From Chitinimonas sp036961565 (lineage in GTDB: Bacteria > Pseudomonadota > Gammaproteobacteria > Burkholderiales > Chitinimonadaceae), in the NCBI RefSeq assembly GCF_036961565.1, contig NZ_JBAMDD010000003.1:186001-250000 (forward strand): a stretch of DNA of 64,000 bases. Direction: 5' to 3'. The translations under genes were made by a program, and so were the position numbers. Within the stretch, counting starts at the first letter, position 1. Every line of letters starts with the position of its first letter. This document shows positions 1 to 7,861 of this stretch, one piece after another. A model generated the notes under the pieces. It was not told where the DNA came from, did no database searches, and worked only from the letters and a program-made list of their open reading frames with translations.

Positions 1-207
1 TTCGGGCGTCATGCCCTGCTTCTCCGCATTGATCATGATGGGCGTGCCGTGGGTGTCGTCGCCGCAGACGTAATGCACTGTATTGCCTCGCATCTTCTGG
101 AACCGCACCCAGATATCGGCCTGGATGTAGCCGACCAGGTGGCCGAGGTGGATGGCGCCATTGGCGTAGGGCAAAGCATTGGTGACGAGTATCTTGCGGG
201 CGGACAC
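1..207 (-). CDS. metG: Methionyl-tRNA synthetase, N-terminal 69 residues (partial)
   Basis: This is the start of a class I methionyl-tRNA synthetase, which charges tRNA-Met in the cytoplasm; the rest lies beyond the left edge. The reverse strand reads a Rossmann-fold start (KILVTNALPYANG) followed by the class I HIGH-type motif GAIHLGHLVGY and then CGDDTHGTPIMI, which is typical of MetG. The start is GTG at 207, preceded by AGGA with a 7-base spacer; no ATG lies at the right place. It is divergent from the oxygenase gene at 312. The apbC and dcd genes further right match a common betaproteobacterial neighbourhood. Confidence 0.95.
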   Translation of the reverse strand, partial: MSARKILVTNALPYANGAIHLGHLVGYIQADIWVRFQKMRGNTVHYVCGDDTHGTPIMINAEKQGMTPE

Positions 208-247
208 GATTCAATCCTGTCTATCAAAACGTACACGGAAGCTGGCG

Positions 248-253
248 ATTATA
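248..253 (-). promoter_or_regulatory. Possible -10 box for metG
   Basis: The reverse strand reads a consensus TATAAT about 41 bases upstream of the metG GTG codon. No good -35 box is found 16-18 bases further upstream, so this is only a candidate promoter. Confidence 0.3.
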
Positions 254-311
254 GCTGAACGGCTTAAAATACCCGGCCTGCTACATCACATAAAAGCGTT
301 AAACCTGCTCC

Positions 312-1157
312 ATGAATGTTCAAACCGTTGATTATTGTGCCCATGATGCCCCGGGCCGCTTTGTACAATCCCTGCGCGAAACCGGTTTTGCCGTGCTGGT
401 GCGCCATCCGCTACCGCCTTGGTTGATCAACGGCATCTATCGCGACTGGCTGCAATTCTTCGAATCGGGCGAGAAAGAACCGTGGCGCTTCAGCCGTGAC
501 ACCCAGGACGGCTGGTTCCCGCCCGATGTCTCTGAAACGGCCAAGGGCCGCAGCCAGCGCGACCTGAAGGAGTTCTACCACGTCTACACCTGGGGCCGCA
601 TACCGCCCGAGCTGCGCACCGATGCCTTGTCCTACCACGGCACCGCCAACGCCCTGGCCGCCGAGCTGCTGGGTTGGATAGAGGCAGCCTTGCCGACCGA
701 GGTGTCCGGCAAGCTCAGCGAACCCTTGTCGACCATGATAGATCGCAGCCCCAATACCCTGCTGCGGGTGCTGCGCTATCCGCCGCTCAGCGGTGACGAG
801 CCGGCGGGTGCATTGCGCGCCGCTGAGCATGAAGACATCAACCTGATCACCTTGCTGCCTTCGGCCACTGGCCCGGGCCTGGAAGTGCGCGACCGCCAGG
901 GCAACTGGCATGCCGTGCCGTATGAGACGGGCGCGTTGGTAGTGAACGTGGGCGATATGCTGCAAGAAGCGACCCAAGGCTGGCTGCCTTCCACGCCCCA
1001 CCGGGTGGTGAACCCGACGGGCGCGGATGCGGCCGAATCGCGTATTTCGCTGCCCTTGTTCCTGCACCCGCGCGACGAAGTGGTCTTGTCTGAGCGCCAT
1101 ACCGCCCGCACCTATCTGGATGAGCGGCTGCGTGAGCTGGGTATCAAGCGCGCGTAA
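312..1157 (+). CDS. 2-oxoglutarate/Fe(II)-dependent oxygenase, isopenicillin N synthase-like
   Basis: A 281-residue cytosolic protein of the isopenicillin N synthase-like 2OG-Fe(II) oxygenase superfamily. The facial triad is visible as H173-x-D175 in AEHEDINLITLL and a distal H230 in STPHRVVN. The arginine in SRISLPLF (about 243) would bind the 2-oxoglutarate carboxylate. The N-terminal region carries the usual DIOX_N-like segment (SLRETGFAVLVRHPL). These enzymes hydroxylate or oxidatively modify small molecules using O2, but the substrate cannot be read from the sequence. There is no clear Shine-Dalgarno in front of ATG 312. The gene stands alone between metG and the apbC set, and no biosynthetic partners adjoin it. 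Confidence 0.85.
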   Translation: MNVQTVDYCAHDAPGRFVQSLRETGFAVLVRHPLPPWLINGIYRDWLQFFESGEKEPWRFSRDTQDGWFPPDVSETAKGRSQRDLKEFYHVYTWGRIPPELRTDALSYHGTANALAAELLGWIEAALPTEVSGKLSEPLSTMIDRSPNTLLRVLRYPPLSGDEPAGALRAAEHEDINLITLLPSATGPGLEVRDRQGNWHAVPYETGALVVNVGDMLQEATQGWLPSTPHRVVNPTGADAAESRISLPLFLHPRDEVVLSERHTARTYLDERLRELGIKRA

Positions 1158-1242
1158 GGACTTGCGGGATACGCATCGTGAAGTTTGAGGGGACTCGGGC
1201 GTGGATGCCCGAGCCCGATATTTGAATGGAAGAAGGCAAGCA

Positions 1243-2331
1243 ATGACGACCGAAACCGACCTGCTCGACAAGCTGAGAACTTGTGTCGATAGCGACACGG
1301 GCCGCGACTATGTCGCCATGAAGGCGGTGCGCGATCTGCGTCTGGAGGGCGGCCAGGTGAGCCTGACCATCGCCTTGCCCTATCCGGCACGCAGCCGGCA
1401 TGCCGAGATCGCGGCTCAGGTGGAAGCGGCGCTCAAGGCGGTGCCGGGTGTGCTCGATGTCGCCGTCAAGGTCGAAGCCAGGATAGAGGCCCACACGGTG
1501 CAACGCGGCCTGACGCCGCTGCCGGGTGTCAAGAACGTGATCGCCGTGGCCAGTGGCAAGGGCGGGGTGGGTAAGTCCACTACGGCCGTGAACCTGGCCT
1601 TGGCCTTGGCGGCAGAAGGCGCCCGTGTAGGCTTGTTGGATGCCGATATCTATGGCCCCTCGCAACCCCTGATGCTGGGCCTGCAAGGCCAAAAGCCGGA
1701 GTCACCGGACGGCAAGTCCATCCTGCCCATGCAGGCTCATGGCATACAGGCCATGTCCATCGGTTTTCTGATTGATGCCGAGCAGCCCATGGTCTGGCGC
1801 GGCCCCATGGTTACCCAGGCCTTGATGCAGTTGCTCAACGATACCCGTTGGGACAATCTCGACTACCTGCTGATCGACCTGCCACCGGGAACCGGCGACA
1901 TACAGCTGACCCTGTCGCAGAAAGTACCGGTTACCGGCGCCGTTATCGTGACCACGCCGCAGGACATTGCCTTGCTGGATGCCCGCAAGGGGCTGAAGAT
2001 GTTCGAAAAGGTGGGCGTGCCGGTGACAGGCGTGGTTGAGAACATGGCCATGCATATCTGTTCCAACTGTGGCCATGTGGAGGCGATATTCGGCGAGGGC
2101 GGCGGTGGCCGCATGGCCGTCGAATATGGTGTGGAGTTGCTGGGCCAACTGCCGCTGGAGCTGTCGATACGCCTGGCAACCGACCAGGGCAAGCCCAGCG
2201 TGGCGGCGGAGCCGGACGGCAAGGTGGCGGCGCTGTACAAGGCGATCGCCCGTAAGGTGGCGGTCAAGGTGGGTGAGAAGGCCAAGGATTTCTCCGCCAA
2301 GCTACCGAAGATCGTCATCCAGAATACATGA
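1243..2331 (+). CDS. apbC: Iron-sulfur cluster carrier protein ApbC/Mrp (Nbp35 family P-loop ATPase)
   Basis: A 362-residue ApbC/Mrp protein that binds and delivers [4Fe-4S] clusters to apo-enzymes in the cytoplasm. It has an N-terminal MIP18/DUF59-like domain (about 1-90), a deviant Walker A motif GKGGVGKST (about 104-112), LLIDLPPGTGD as the Walker B/switch region, and the cluster-binding pair C273-x-x-C276 in HICSNCGH. An in-frame GTG at 1201 would add 14 residues. ATG 1243 is preferred because GAAGAAGG lies just upstream and the protein then begins as usual for the family. The stop codon overlaps the ATG of the GNAT gene (ATGA), so the two are probably translationally coupled. Confidence 0.93.
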   Translation: MTTETDLLDKLRTCVDSDTGRDYVAMKAVRDLRLEGGQVSLTIALPYPARSRHAEIAAQVEAALKAVPGVLDVAVKVEARIEAHTVQRGLTPLPGVKNVIAVASGKGGVGKSTTAVNLALALAAEGARVGLLDADIYGPSQPLMLGLQGQKPESPDGKSILPMQAHGIQAMSIGFLIDAEQPMVWRGPMVTQALMQLLNDTRWDNLDYLLIDLPPGTGDIQLTLSQKVPVTGAVIVTTPQDIALLDARKGLKMFEKVGVPVTGVVENMAMHICSNCGHVEAIFGEGGGGRMAVEYGVELLGQLPLELSIRLATDQGKPSVAAEPDGKVAALYKAIARKVAVKVGEKAKDFSAKLPKIVIQNT

Positions 2332-3146
2332 TGGACCTGAGCCAATCACTGGTGGACGCCACGGCGATGATTTTCCATCGCTTTGAGGGCGTCGTGCGGG
2401 ACAGGGGCGACTACCTGTGCATCACCACGCCTGGCAACCCCACCTTTTACTGGGGTAACTATCTGTTGTTTGCCCAGGCGCCAGAGCAGGGTGTGCTGGC
2501 GGATTGGGAAGCACTTTTTATTGCTGATATAGCAGCAGAGCAGCCACAATCCCGGCATCGCTGTTTTGCCTGGCTGGGCGGGCCGGGAGAGCAGGCGCAG
2601 TTCCTGCAGGCGGGCTACAAGGTTTATGCCTCGCAAGCACTGGCTTGCAGCCAGCCAAGCAAGGCGCCAGGCATGAACCCGCAAGTGCTGGTGCGCCCTT
2701 TGGTGAGTGAGGCTGACTGGCAGGCCGCTATCGCGGTGCAGGTGGCCAGCCGTGATGAAAGCCAGGAGCAACAGGCTTACGAGGCATTCAAGACCGCCCA
2801 GTTCGCTACCTATCGCAGCATGGTGGAGGCGGGCTTGGGGCAACGCTATGGGGCTTTCGCTGGCGACACCCTGGTGGCTGAGCTGGGGATATTCATGGGT
2901 GAGGGTGGTCTGGCACGCTACCAGAATGTCTGCACCCACCCGGACTGGCGCCGCCAGGGCATGGCAAAGCGCCTGGTTTACGAGGCGGGGCAGCAGGCCA
3001 TAGCTGAATTTGGTGCGACTAAGCTGGTGATCGTGGCCGATGAAGAAGGCCCCATCCAGCTCTACCGCAGTGTGGGTTTTGCGCCGGTTGGGGTAGCCTA
3101 TGGCGTGGATAAGGCGCCGCCTGCGGCGCAGGACAAGGGAAACTAG
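2328..3146 (+). CDS. GNAT family N-acetyltransferase
   Basis: A 272-residue protein with a C-terminal GNAT acetyltransferase domain. The acetyl-CoA binding loop appears as VCTHPDWRRQGMAKRLV (the Q/RxxGxG/A-type motif A), followed by KLVIVADEEGPIQLYRSVGF, the typical beta5-helix end of the fold. The first 130 residues resemble no domain I can name. The acceptor substrate is unknown. The gene overlaps apbC by four bases (ATGATGG, with two possible ATG starts) and ends three bases before dcd. Its insertion between two housekeeping genes therefore looks like a stable operon member. Confidence 0.85.
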   Translation: MMDLSQSLVDATAMIFHRFEGVVRDRGDYLCITTPGNPTFYWGNYLLFAQAPEQGVLADWEALFIADIAAEQPQSRHRCFAWLGGPGEQAQFLQAGYKVYASQALACSQPSKAPGMNPQVLVRPLVSEADWQAAIAVQVASRDESQEQQAYEAFKTAQFATYRSMVEAGLGQRYGAFAGDTLVAELGIFMGEGGLARYQNVCTHPDWRRQGMAKRLVYEAGQQAIAEFGATKLVIVADEEGPIQLYRSVGFAPVGVAYGVDKAPPAAQDKGN

Positions 3147-3149
3147 AGT

Positions 3150-3725
3150 ATGAGCATCAAATCCGACCGCTGGATACGCAAGATGGCCGAACAGCACGGC
3201 ATGATAGAGCCGTTCGAGCCGGGTCAGGTGCGCTATGTGAACGATCAGAAGATCGTTTCCTATGGCACCTCCAGCTATGGCTACGACATCCGTTGCGCCG
3301 ACGAATTCAAGCTGTTCACCAACCTGAACAGCACGGTGGTGGACCCCAAGAACTTCGATGAGAACAGCTTTGTCGATGTTTCTGGCAAGGGTTATTGCAT
3401 TATTCCACCCAACAGCTTTGCGCTGGCGCGCACGGTGGAGTATTTCCGCATTCCCCGCAATGTGCTGACCATCTGCCTGGGCAAGTCGACCTATGCCCGT
3501 TGCGGCATTATCGTCAATGTCACGCCTTTCGAGCCTGAGTGGGAGGGGTATGTGACGCTGGAGTTCTCCAACACCACGCCCTTGCCGGCCAAGATCTATG
3601 CCGATGAAGGCTGTGCGCAGGTGTTGTTCCTGGAGGCTGATCCCGACGATATATGCGAAACATCGTATAAGGACAGGGGCGGCAAGTACCAAGGCCAGGT
3701 TGGCGTGACACTGCCGAAGACCTGA
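3150..3725 (+). CDS. dcd: dCTP deaminase
   Basis: A 191-residue dCTP deaminase, which turns dCTP into dUTP and so feeds dTMP synthesis. The protein has the family start (MSIKSDRWIRKMAEQHGMI), the nucleotide-binding stretch KSTYARCGIIVNVTPFEPEW and the trimer-forming C-terminus KDRGGKYQGQVG. Length matches the usual 188-190 residues. It starts three bases after the GNAT stop and so is read as the last gene of apbC-GNAT-dcd. Confidence 0.96.
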   Translation: MSIKSDRWIRKMAEQHGMIEPFEPGQVRYVNDQKIVSYGTSSYGYDIRCADEFKLFTNLNSTVVDPKNFDENSFVDVSGKGYCIIPPNSFALARTVEYFRIPRNVLTICLGKSTYARCGIIVNVTPFEPEWEGYVTLEFSNTTPLPAKIYADEGCAQVLFLEADPDDICETSYKDRGGKYQGQVGVTLPKT

Positions 3726-3776
3726 CGTGGCGGGGTGTTTGGGTGTAAGCTTTTTATCCCACACCTTGTAAATTTT

Positions 3777-3793
3777 GATAGTTAAATGCTATC
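3777..3793. promoter_or_regulatory. OxyR-like binding motif ATAG-N7-CTAT upstream of ahpC
   Basis: GATAG TTAAATG CTATC is a perfect 5-bp inverted repeat with the ATAG-N7-CTAT spacing of the OxyR core motif. It ends about 88 bases before the peroxiredoxin start codon. The second ATAG-N7-CTAT element expected for a full OxyR tetramer site is not visible on either side. The link to OxyR is inferred from the motif and the target gene, since no oxyR gene is in the window. Confidence 0.5.
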
Positions 3794-3820
3794 GAAACAT
3801 TCCGCTTTTTAAATTGGACG

Positions 3821-3842
3821 CTGTAGGGCTTAGCGCCTACAG
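3821..3842. repeat. Palindrome CTGTAGG...CCTACAG in the ahpC leader
   Basis: Seven-base perfect arms (3821-3827 and 3836-3842) separated by eight bases. The palindrome lies between a weak -35-like TTGGAC (3815-3820) and a -10-like TACAGT (3838-3843), so it could be an operator, a leader hairpin or a small dispersed palindrome. A related GTAG/CTAC hairpin occurs at 48387-48404. Confidence 0.35.
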
Positions 3843-3880
3843 TGCTACGTCTTTCTGCAACCCATTTCCGGAGAACCTCC

Positions 3881-4483
3881 ATGGCCGTCCTCGTTAACAA
3901 GCAAGCCCCCGATTTCACCGCCGCTGCCGTCCTGGGCAATGGCGAAATCGTTGAGAACTATAGCTTCAGCGCCGCCACCAAGGGCAAGTACGCCGTTGTG
4001 TTCTTCTACCCGCTGGACTTCACTTTTGTCTGCCCGTCGGAACTGATCGCCTTCGATCACCGCCTGGAAGAATTCAAGAAGCGCAATGTGGAAGTGATCG
4101 GCGTGTCCATCGACAGCCAATTCAGCCACAGCGCCTGGCGCAACACCCCGGTGGACAAGGGTGGTATCGGCCCGGTTGGCTACACCCTGGTGGCCGACAT
4201 CAAGCACGATATCGTCAAGGCCTATGATGTCGAGCACGCTGATGGCGTGGCGCTGCGCGGCTCCTTCCTGATCGACAAGAGCGGCGTGGTACAGCACCAA
4301 GTGGTCAACAACCTGCCGCTGGGCCGCGATATCGACGAAATGCTGCGTGTGATTGATGCCCTGCAGTTCACCGAAGAGCACGGCGAAGTTTGCCCGGCTG
4401 GCTGGAACAAGGGCAAGGCCGGCATGAAGGCTGATGCCGCTGGCGTGGCCAAGTACCTGGCTGAGAACGCTGGTCAGCTGTAA
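3881..4483 (+). CDS. ahpC: Typical 2-Cys peroxiredoxin (AhpC/Prx1 family)
   Basis: A 200-residue peroxiredoxin that reduces H2O2 and organic peroxides. The peroxidatic cysteine is C51 in TFVCPSEL and the resolving cysteine is C171 in GEVCPAGW, so this is a typical 2-Cys enzyme working as a dimer/decamer. The open frame extends 13 codons upstream, but ATG 3881 follows GGAG at a 7-base spacing and gives the normal N-terminus. No ahpF follows; reduction is presumably by thioredoxin or a reductase elsewhere. The gene forms its own transcription unit, with an OxyR-like site before it and a terminator after it. The symbol is given by family; the tsa/prx name is equally possible. Confidence 0.92.
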   Translation: MAVLVNKQAPDFTAAAVLGNGEIVENYSFSAATKGKYAVVFFYPLDFTFVCPSELIAFDHRLEEFKKRNVEVIGVSIDSQFSHSAWRNTPVDKGGIGPVGYTLVADIKHDIVKAYDVEHADGVALRGSFLIDKSGVVQHQVVNNLPLGRDIDEMLRVIDALQFTEEHGEVCPAGWNKGKAGMKADAAGVAKYLAENAGQL

Positions 4484-4535
4484 GACATGGCTTGAGCTTG
4501 GGCTGGCCGGTGCCAGCATCGCAAGTGCAGCAGAT

Positions 4536-4560
4536 AACCCCGCCTCGGCGGGGTTTTTCT
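4536..4560 (+). terminator. Rho-independent terminator of ahpC
   Basis: AACCCCGCC pairs with GGCGGGGTT (4536-4555), closing on a CTCG tetraloop, and is followed by TTTTTCTTT. It lies about 50 bases after the ahpC stop codon. Confidence 0.88.
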
Positions 4561-4637
4561 TTGCCCCTTGCCGCTTTGCCCTCCTACAGTAAAGGTAGGG
4601 CTTCGATCTGGACTACGAAAATGGGCGGGCAGCAAAG

Positions 4638-5579
4638 ATGAGAAGCATGGCAATGGCAACCTTCACCTTGTGCAGTCTCGTTCTGGCGGCACAGGAGCTA
4701 CCACGGGGTGCGGCTCTGCAATCCCTGGGCATGAGCATCAGCTCGCTGGAAAACCCCTTTTTCGTGGCACTGGTCAAGGGCGCCGAGCAGCAGGCGCGGC
4801 GCTACAACCCCACCGTCAAGGTGACGACACTGGCCAACGAGTATTCACTGGACAAGCAGATCGCCCACCTGGAGCGTTTTACAGCAGAACGAGTGGACTT
4901 GATCCTGTTGAACGCCGCCGATGCCGTCAAGGTGGAGCCCGCCGTGCAGGCAGCCAGGGCTGCCGGCATTGTGGTGGTTGCAGTGGATGTGGCGGCCAAC
5001 GGGGTTCATGCCACGGTGATGACCGACAACCTGCAGGCGGGGGAGCAGGCTTGTCAGTATCTGGCCCAGGCCTTGTCGGGGCAGGGCAAGGTCATCATTC
5101 AGAGTGGCCCGCAGGTGTCTTCGGTGACTGACAGGGTTGCGGGTTGCCATATGGCCTTGAAGCATTTTCCTGGCATTACGGTTCTGACCGACAAAGGAGA
5201 CGGCAAGGGATCGCGTTGGGGCGGGCAGCAGCTGATGCAGCAGCATCTCAAGCAGTATCCGAGGATAGATGGCGTGTTTACCATCAACGACCGTCAGGCT
5301 ATCGGCACGGACCTGGCGGCTCGCAAGGCGGGCTTGAAGCGACTGGTGATCACTTCGGTGGATGGCGCACCCGATATCGAGCAAGCCTTGCAGCAACCGT
5401 CCTTTATCGTGGCGTCTGCCAGCCAGAGCCCCCGGCTTATGGCCGAGCGGGCGGTGAGCGTCGGTTTTGAGCTGATGCAGGGCAAGCGCCCGGCCAAGTC
5501 GCTGATATTGATGGAGCCTACCCTGGTAACGCGTGAAAACCTGGCACGTTACAAGGGTTGGAACGACGCCGGGAAGTGA
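4638..5579 (+). CDS. Periplasmic sugar-binding protein of RbsB type, orphan
   Basis: A 313-residue secreted substrate-binding protein of the Peripla_BP_4 (ribose/galactose binding) type. A short signal peptide (MRSMAMATFTLCSLVLAAQ) is followed by the first lobe signature MSISSLENPFFVALVKG, then DLILLNAADA and VAVDVAANG. The second lobe holds TINDRQAIGTDLAA and ITSVDGAPD, both typical of ribose-type binders. No ABC permease or ATPase adjoins it; its downstream neighbour is convergent. It could feed an unlinked transporter or act as a sensor partner for a chemoreceptor or kinase. The ligand cannot be read. Confidence 0.87.
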   Translation: MRSMAMATFTLCSLVLAAQELPRGAALQSLGMSISSLENPFFVALVKGAEQQARRYNPTVKVTTLANEYSLDKQIAHLERFTAERVDLILLNAADAVKVEPAVQAARAAGIVVVAVDVAANGVHATVMTDNLQAGEQACQYLAQALSGQGKVIIQSGPQVSSVTDRVAGCHMALKHFPGITVLTDKGDGKGSRWGGQQLMQQHLKQYPRIDGVFTINDRQAIGTDLAARKAGLKRLVITSVDGAPDIEQALQQPSFIVASASQSPRLMAERAVSVGFELMQGKRPAKSLILMEPTLVTRENLARYKGWNDAGK

Positions 5580-5615
5580 GCACCGGCGCCTGGTTGGATA
5601 GCGTGGCCGGGCGGC

Positions 5616-6239
5616 CTATTCGAGATTGCGGTTGACGATATCGGCCAATGTGGTGAGCTTGCCATGGAAGAAGTGGCCCGTGCCTGGCACCACCACCACG
5701 GGCAGGCCTTGTGGCCTGGCCCAGTCGAATACGGCTGCCAGCGGGGCAACATCATCCTCTTCACCGTGTACCACCAAGGTGTCTGCAGGCACGGTGGGGA
5801 AGTTCCATTTGGCTGTAGCAGGGCCGACCAGCACCAGGCGGGCTATCGGGCCATCCCCCAGCCGTTCGCGCAGTTGGCTTTGCACAAAGGTGCCGAAAGA
5901 AAAACCGGCCAGAATGACAGGGAGGCCAGGATAAGCCGCCTGGGCATGCGCCAGCACGGCAGCCATGTCATCGACCTCGGCCGAGCCGAAATCATGCTCC
6001 CCCTCGCTCTGTCCCACGCCGCGCAGATTGGGGCAGAAGGCGACATAGCCCTTGCGTGAGAATACCTTGGCCAGGGTCTGTACGACCTTGTTGGTGTTGG
6101 TGCCGCCTTGGGTGGGATTGGGGTGGGCGACCAAGGCAATGCCGCGTGGGCCGTCGTCCCATGCGCTATCGAGCAGCAGGGTTTCCAGCCGGCCCACCGG
6201 GCCGGCCACGGTGATGGGCTGGAACTGGGGTGATTTCAT
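5616..6239 (-). CDS. Alpha/beta hydrolase (COG2945-like serine hydrolase)
   Basis: A 207-residue cytoplasmic alpha/beta hydrolase of the small CocE/dienelactone-hydrolase-like type. The oxyanion region is VAHPNPTQGGTNTNKVV, the nucleophile elbow is AGFSFGTFV (serine at about 114), the acid lies in HGEEDDVAPL and the histidine in GTGHFFHGKL. The substrate is unknown. The start codon follows the ferredoxin stop by 8 bases. The gene is therefore the last of the set 7674-5616 with the unknown protein and the [2Fe-2S] ferredoxin. Confidence 0.87.
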   Translation of the reverse strand: MKSPQFQPITVAGPVGRLETLLLDSAWDDGPRGIALVAHPNPTQGGTNTNKVVQTLAKVFSRKGYVAFCPNLRGVGQSEGEHDFGSAEVDDMAAVLAHAQAAYPGLPVILAGFSFGTFVQSQLRERLGDGPIARLVLVGPATAKWNFPTVPADTLVVHGEEDDVAPLAAVFDWARPQGLPVVVVPGTGHFFHGKLTTLADIVNRNLE

Positions 6240-6247
6240 AAGCGGGG

Positions 6248-6556
6248 TCAGATCTTGAGCCGGGCCACTTCGCGTCCGTTGAGCAGATGCTCCTGGATGA
6301 TTTCCTCGACGTCTTCCTTGTCGACATACTGGTACCAGACATTGTCGGGGTAGACCACCATGACAGGCCCCAAGGCGCAGCGATCCAGGCAGCCGGCCTT
6401 GTTGGTGCGGACCTTGCCTTCGCCTGCCAGGCCCAGCTCCTTGACCCGGTTCTTGGCATAGGCATGCATCTCGCTCGCGCCAAAATCAGCGCAGCAGCTT
6501 TCGCCATTGGGGCGCTGGTTGGTACAAAAAAATACGTGGTGCTTGAAGTAGCTCAT
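6248..6556 (-). CDS. Thioredoxin-like [2Fe-2S] ferredoxin
   Basis: A 102-residue protein of the thioredoxin-fold (2Fe-2S) ferredoxin family (COG3411). Likely cluster ligands are C11 in FFCTNQRP, C21 or C22 in GESCCADF, and C56 and C60 in AGCLDRCALGP. The tail VVYPDNVWYQYVDKEDVEEII is typical of the family. ATG 6556 is chosen over an upstream in-frame TTG (6571) that overlaps the previous stop codon. The protein should act as a one-electron carrier; its partner is not known. It sits between an unknown protein and a hydrolase in a tight operon. Confidence 0.9.
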   Translation of the reverse strand: MSYFKHHVFFCTNQRPNGESCCADFGASEMHAYAKNRVKELGLAGEGKVRTNKAGCLDRCALGPVMVVYPDNVWYQYVDKEDVEEIIQEHLLNGREVARLKI

Positions 6557-6567
6557 GATGGCTCGGT

Positions 6568-7674
6568 TCAATGGCGGGTGGCGGTGGATGGCAGCTCGGT
6601 TGGCAGGGGGAAATAAGGCAGATCGTCCTTCACCTGTGGCAGCAGGTCGGGCAGCACGCGGACGTCGTCATGGTGGCACTCGCGCAGCAGGTCCACCATC
6701 ATGTGTTGCAGGCCATCGACCCGATCGTGCTGGCCCAGCGGCCAGATAAAGCCGGCCCATTCTTCGCCATTCTTCTCGGCACCCAGTGTCACCCGCAATT
6801 CATTGCCCTCATGGCAGGAGAATACCGCCACAGGGGTTTCACCAGCCTCGCGCAATTTGCGCAGGGTATTGCTGGCAAATACCTGGAAGCGTATTTCCTG
6901 CTGGGCAACACGGCCGTCATTCAATGCAGGCAGCCAGGCTTGTGGGCTGCGCGGCAGGGGGAACAGCGTCATGGCATCGTGCTTGAGCTGCTCGCCCAGC
7001 AGCTTGGTCAGGGCCATGGCCCAGGTGCCGGGAGGAGCATTGAGCTGTACCACAGGGTCGGCATCGGCGGGTTGCATGGCTACCCCCACCAGATAGCGCA
7101 GGTAGACGCCATCGCCATCCACGGTGATAGGGCTTTCGCTGAAATCGTGCGGCAAGCCGCCGGAAGCGTACTGCAGGGCATCACGCCAGCGGGCCAGCGA
7201 GCTGGAGGGTATGGCTTGCAATTGCTCGCGATCAAGCAAGCGACCCGATATTTGCACATCGCTGCCGGCCTTGAAGATGCCCTGTTCGGTCAACAGGGCC
7301 TGTACGGCACCCACATCGGGCAGGCGACCGGCAATCACATGCTTGCCACGTACACCCGCGACCAGCACCAAGGGCAAGGCAAAGATCACGGCATGCATGG
7401 CACTGCCAGGGGCTGGGTTCTCGACGGCCACACGCAGGCGTTCGCTCAGTATGCGCAGCACAGCTGGGCTGGGCGGTGTGGCGAGTGCTGCCTGGATGAC
7501 CGCGTCGTCATTGGCTGCCAGCAGCCGTGCCAGTTCGGCATCCAGTGCGGCCTCTGCTGCGACCAGCCTGCCCAGGTCGCGTTCGTCCAGCAGTACTTGG
7601 GCCAGGGTGTGTAGCGGGCTGGTGGCAATGCCGGTGTATTGGCGCGGATCAGGCAGTAGGGGCAGGGCTTGCAT
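6568..7674 (-). CDS. Conserved-looking protein of unknown function, 368 residues
   Basis: I do not recognise this family. The product is soluble, with no signal peptide and no clear membrane segment. The N-terminal half is helix-rich (LAQVLLDERDLGRLVAAEAALDA) and a middle part has a hydrophobic strand (VIFALPLVLVAGVRGK). The C-terminal third carries FSCHEGNELRVTLGAEKNGEEW and ends MMVDLLRECHHDDVRVLPDLLP. Cys and His are clustered in SCHEG and ECHHDD, which could bind metal, but this is a guess. It is the first gene of an operon with a [2Fe-2S] ferredoxin (12-base gap to that ATG) and a hydrolase. Confidence 0.7.
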   Translation of the reverse strand: MQALPLLPDPRQYTGIATSPLHTLAQVLLDERDLGRLVAAEAALDAELARLLAANDDAVIQAALATPPSPAVLRILSERLRVAVENPAPGSAMHAVIFALPLVLVAGVRGKHVIAGRLPDVGAVQALLTEQGIFKAGSDVQISGRLLDREQLQAIPSSSLARWRDALQYASGGLPHDFSESPITVDGDGVYLRYLVGVAMQPADADPVVQLNAPPGTWAMALTKLLGEQLKHDAMTLFPLPRSPQAWLPALNDGRVAQQEIRFQVFASNTLRKLREAGETPVAVFSCHEGNELRVTLGAEKNGEEWAGFIWPLGQHDRVDGLQHMMVDLLRECHHDDVRVLPDLLPQVKDDLPYFPLPTELPSTATRH

Positions 7675-7703
7675 GGGGAGTCGGTCGTGGGGCTAAAAGC
7701 AGG

Positions 7704-7730
7704 ATTATACCCCGGCTATCGACAGCCCAA
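7704..7730 (-). promoter_or_regulatory. Possible promoter of the unknown protein-ferredoxin-hydrolase operon
   Basis: On the reverse strand a consensus TATAAT (7709-7704) lies about 30 bases before ATG 7674, with TTGGGC (7730-7725) 15 bases upstream of it. The -10 is perfect; the -35 and spacing are poor. Confidence 0.4.
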
Positions 7731-7861
7731 GCAGGCGCAGATGGGGTGGGCGCAACCCGCGCTGATTGGCCTGTATCACCGTGTAGCAGTGGGGAAATAA
7801 CGTGGCTGGCCAGCTCACAGAGCTTAGTGATGGAGAAATTAGACAGTTGTACAACTAAAAA

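Noticed and set aside
2346..3764. 472-codon open frame on the minus strand
   Set aside because: It is the antisense of the GNAT and dcd genes; its translation has no domain and is caused by the GC-rich codon pattern.
3821..3842. Palindrome before ahpC as a transcription terminator for dcd
   Set aside because: There is no U tract after it and it lies close to the ahpC start, so a regulatory or repeat role is more likely.
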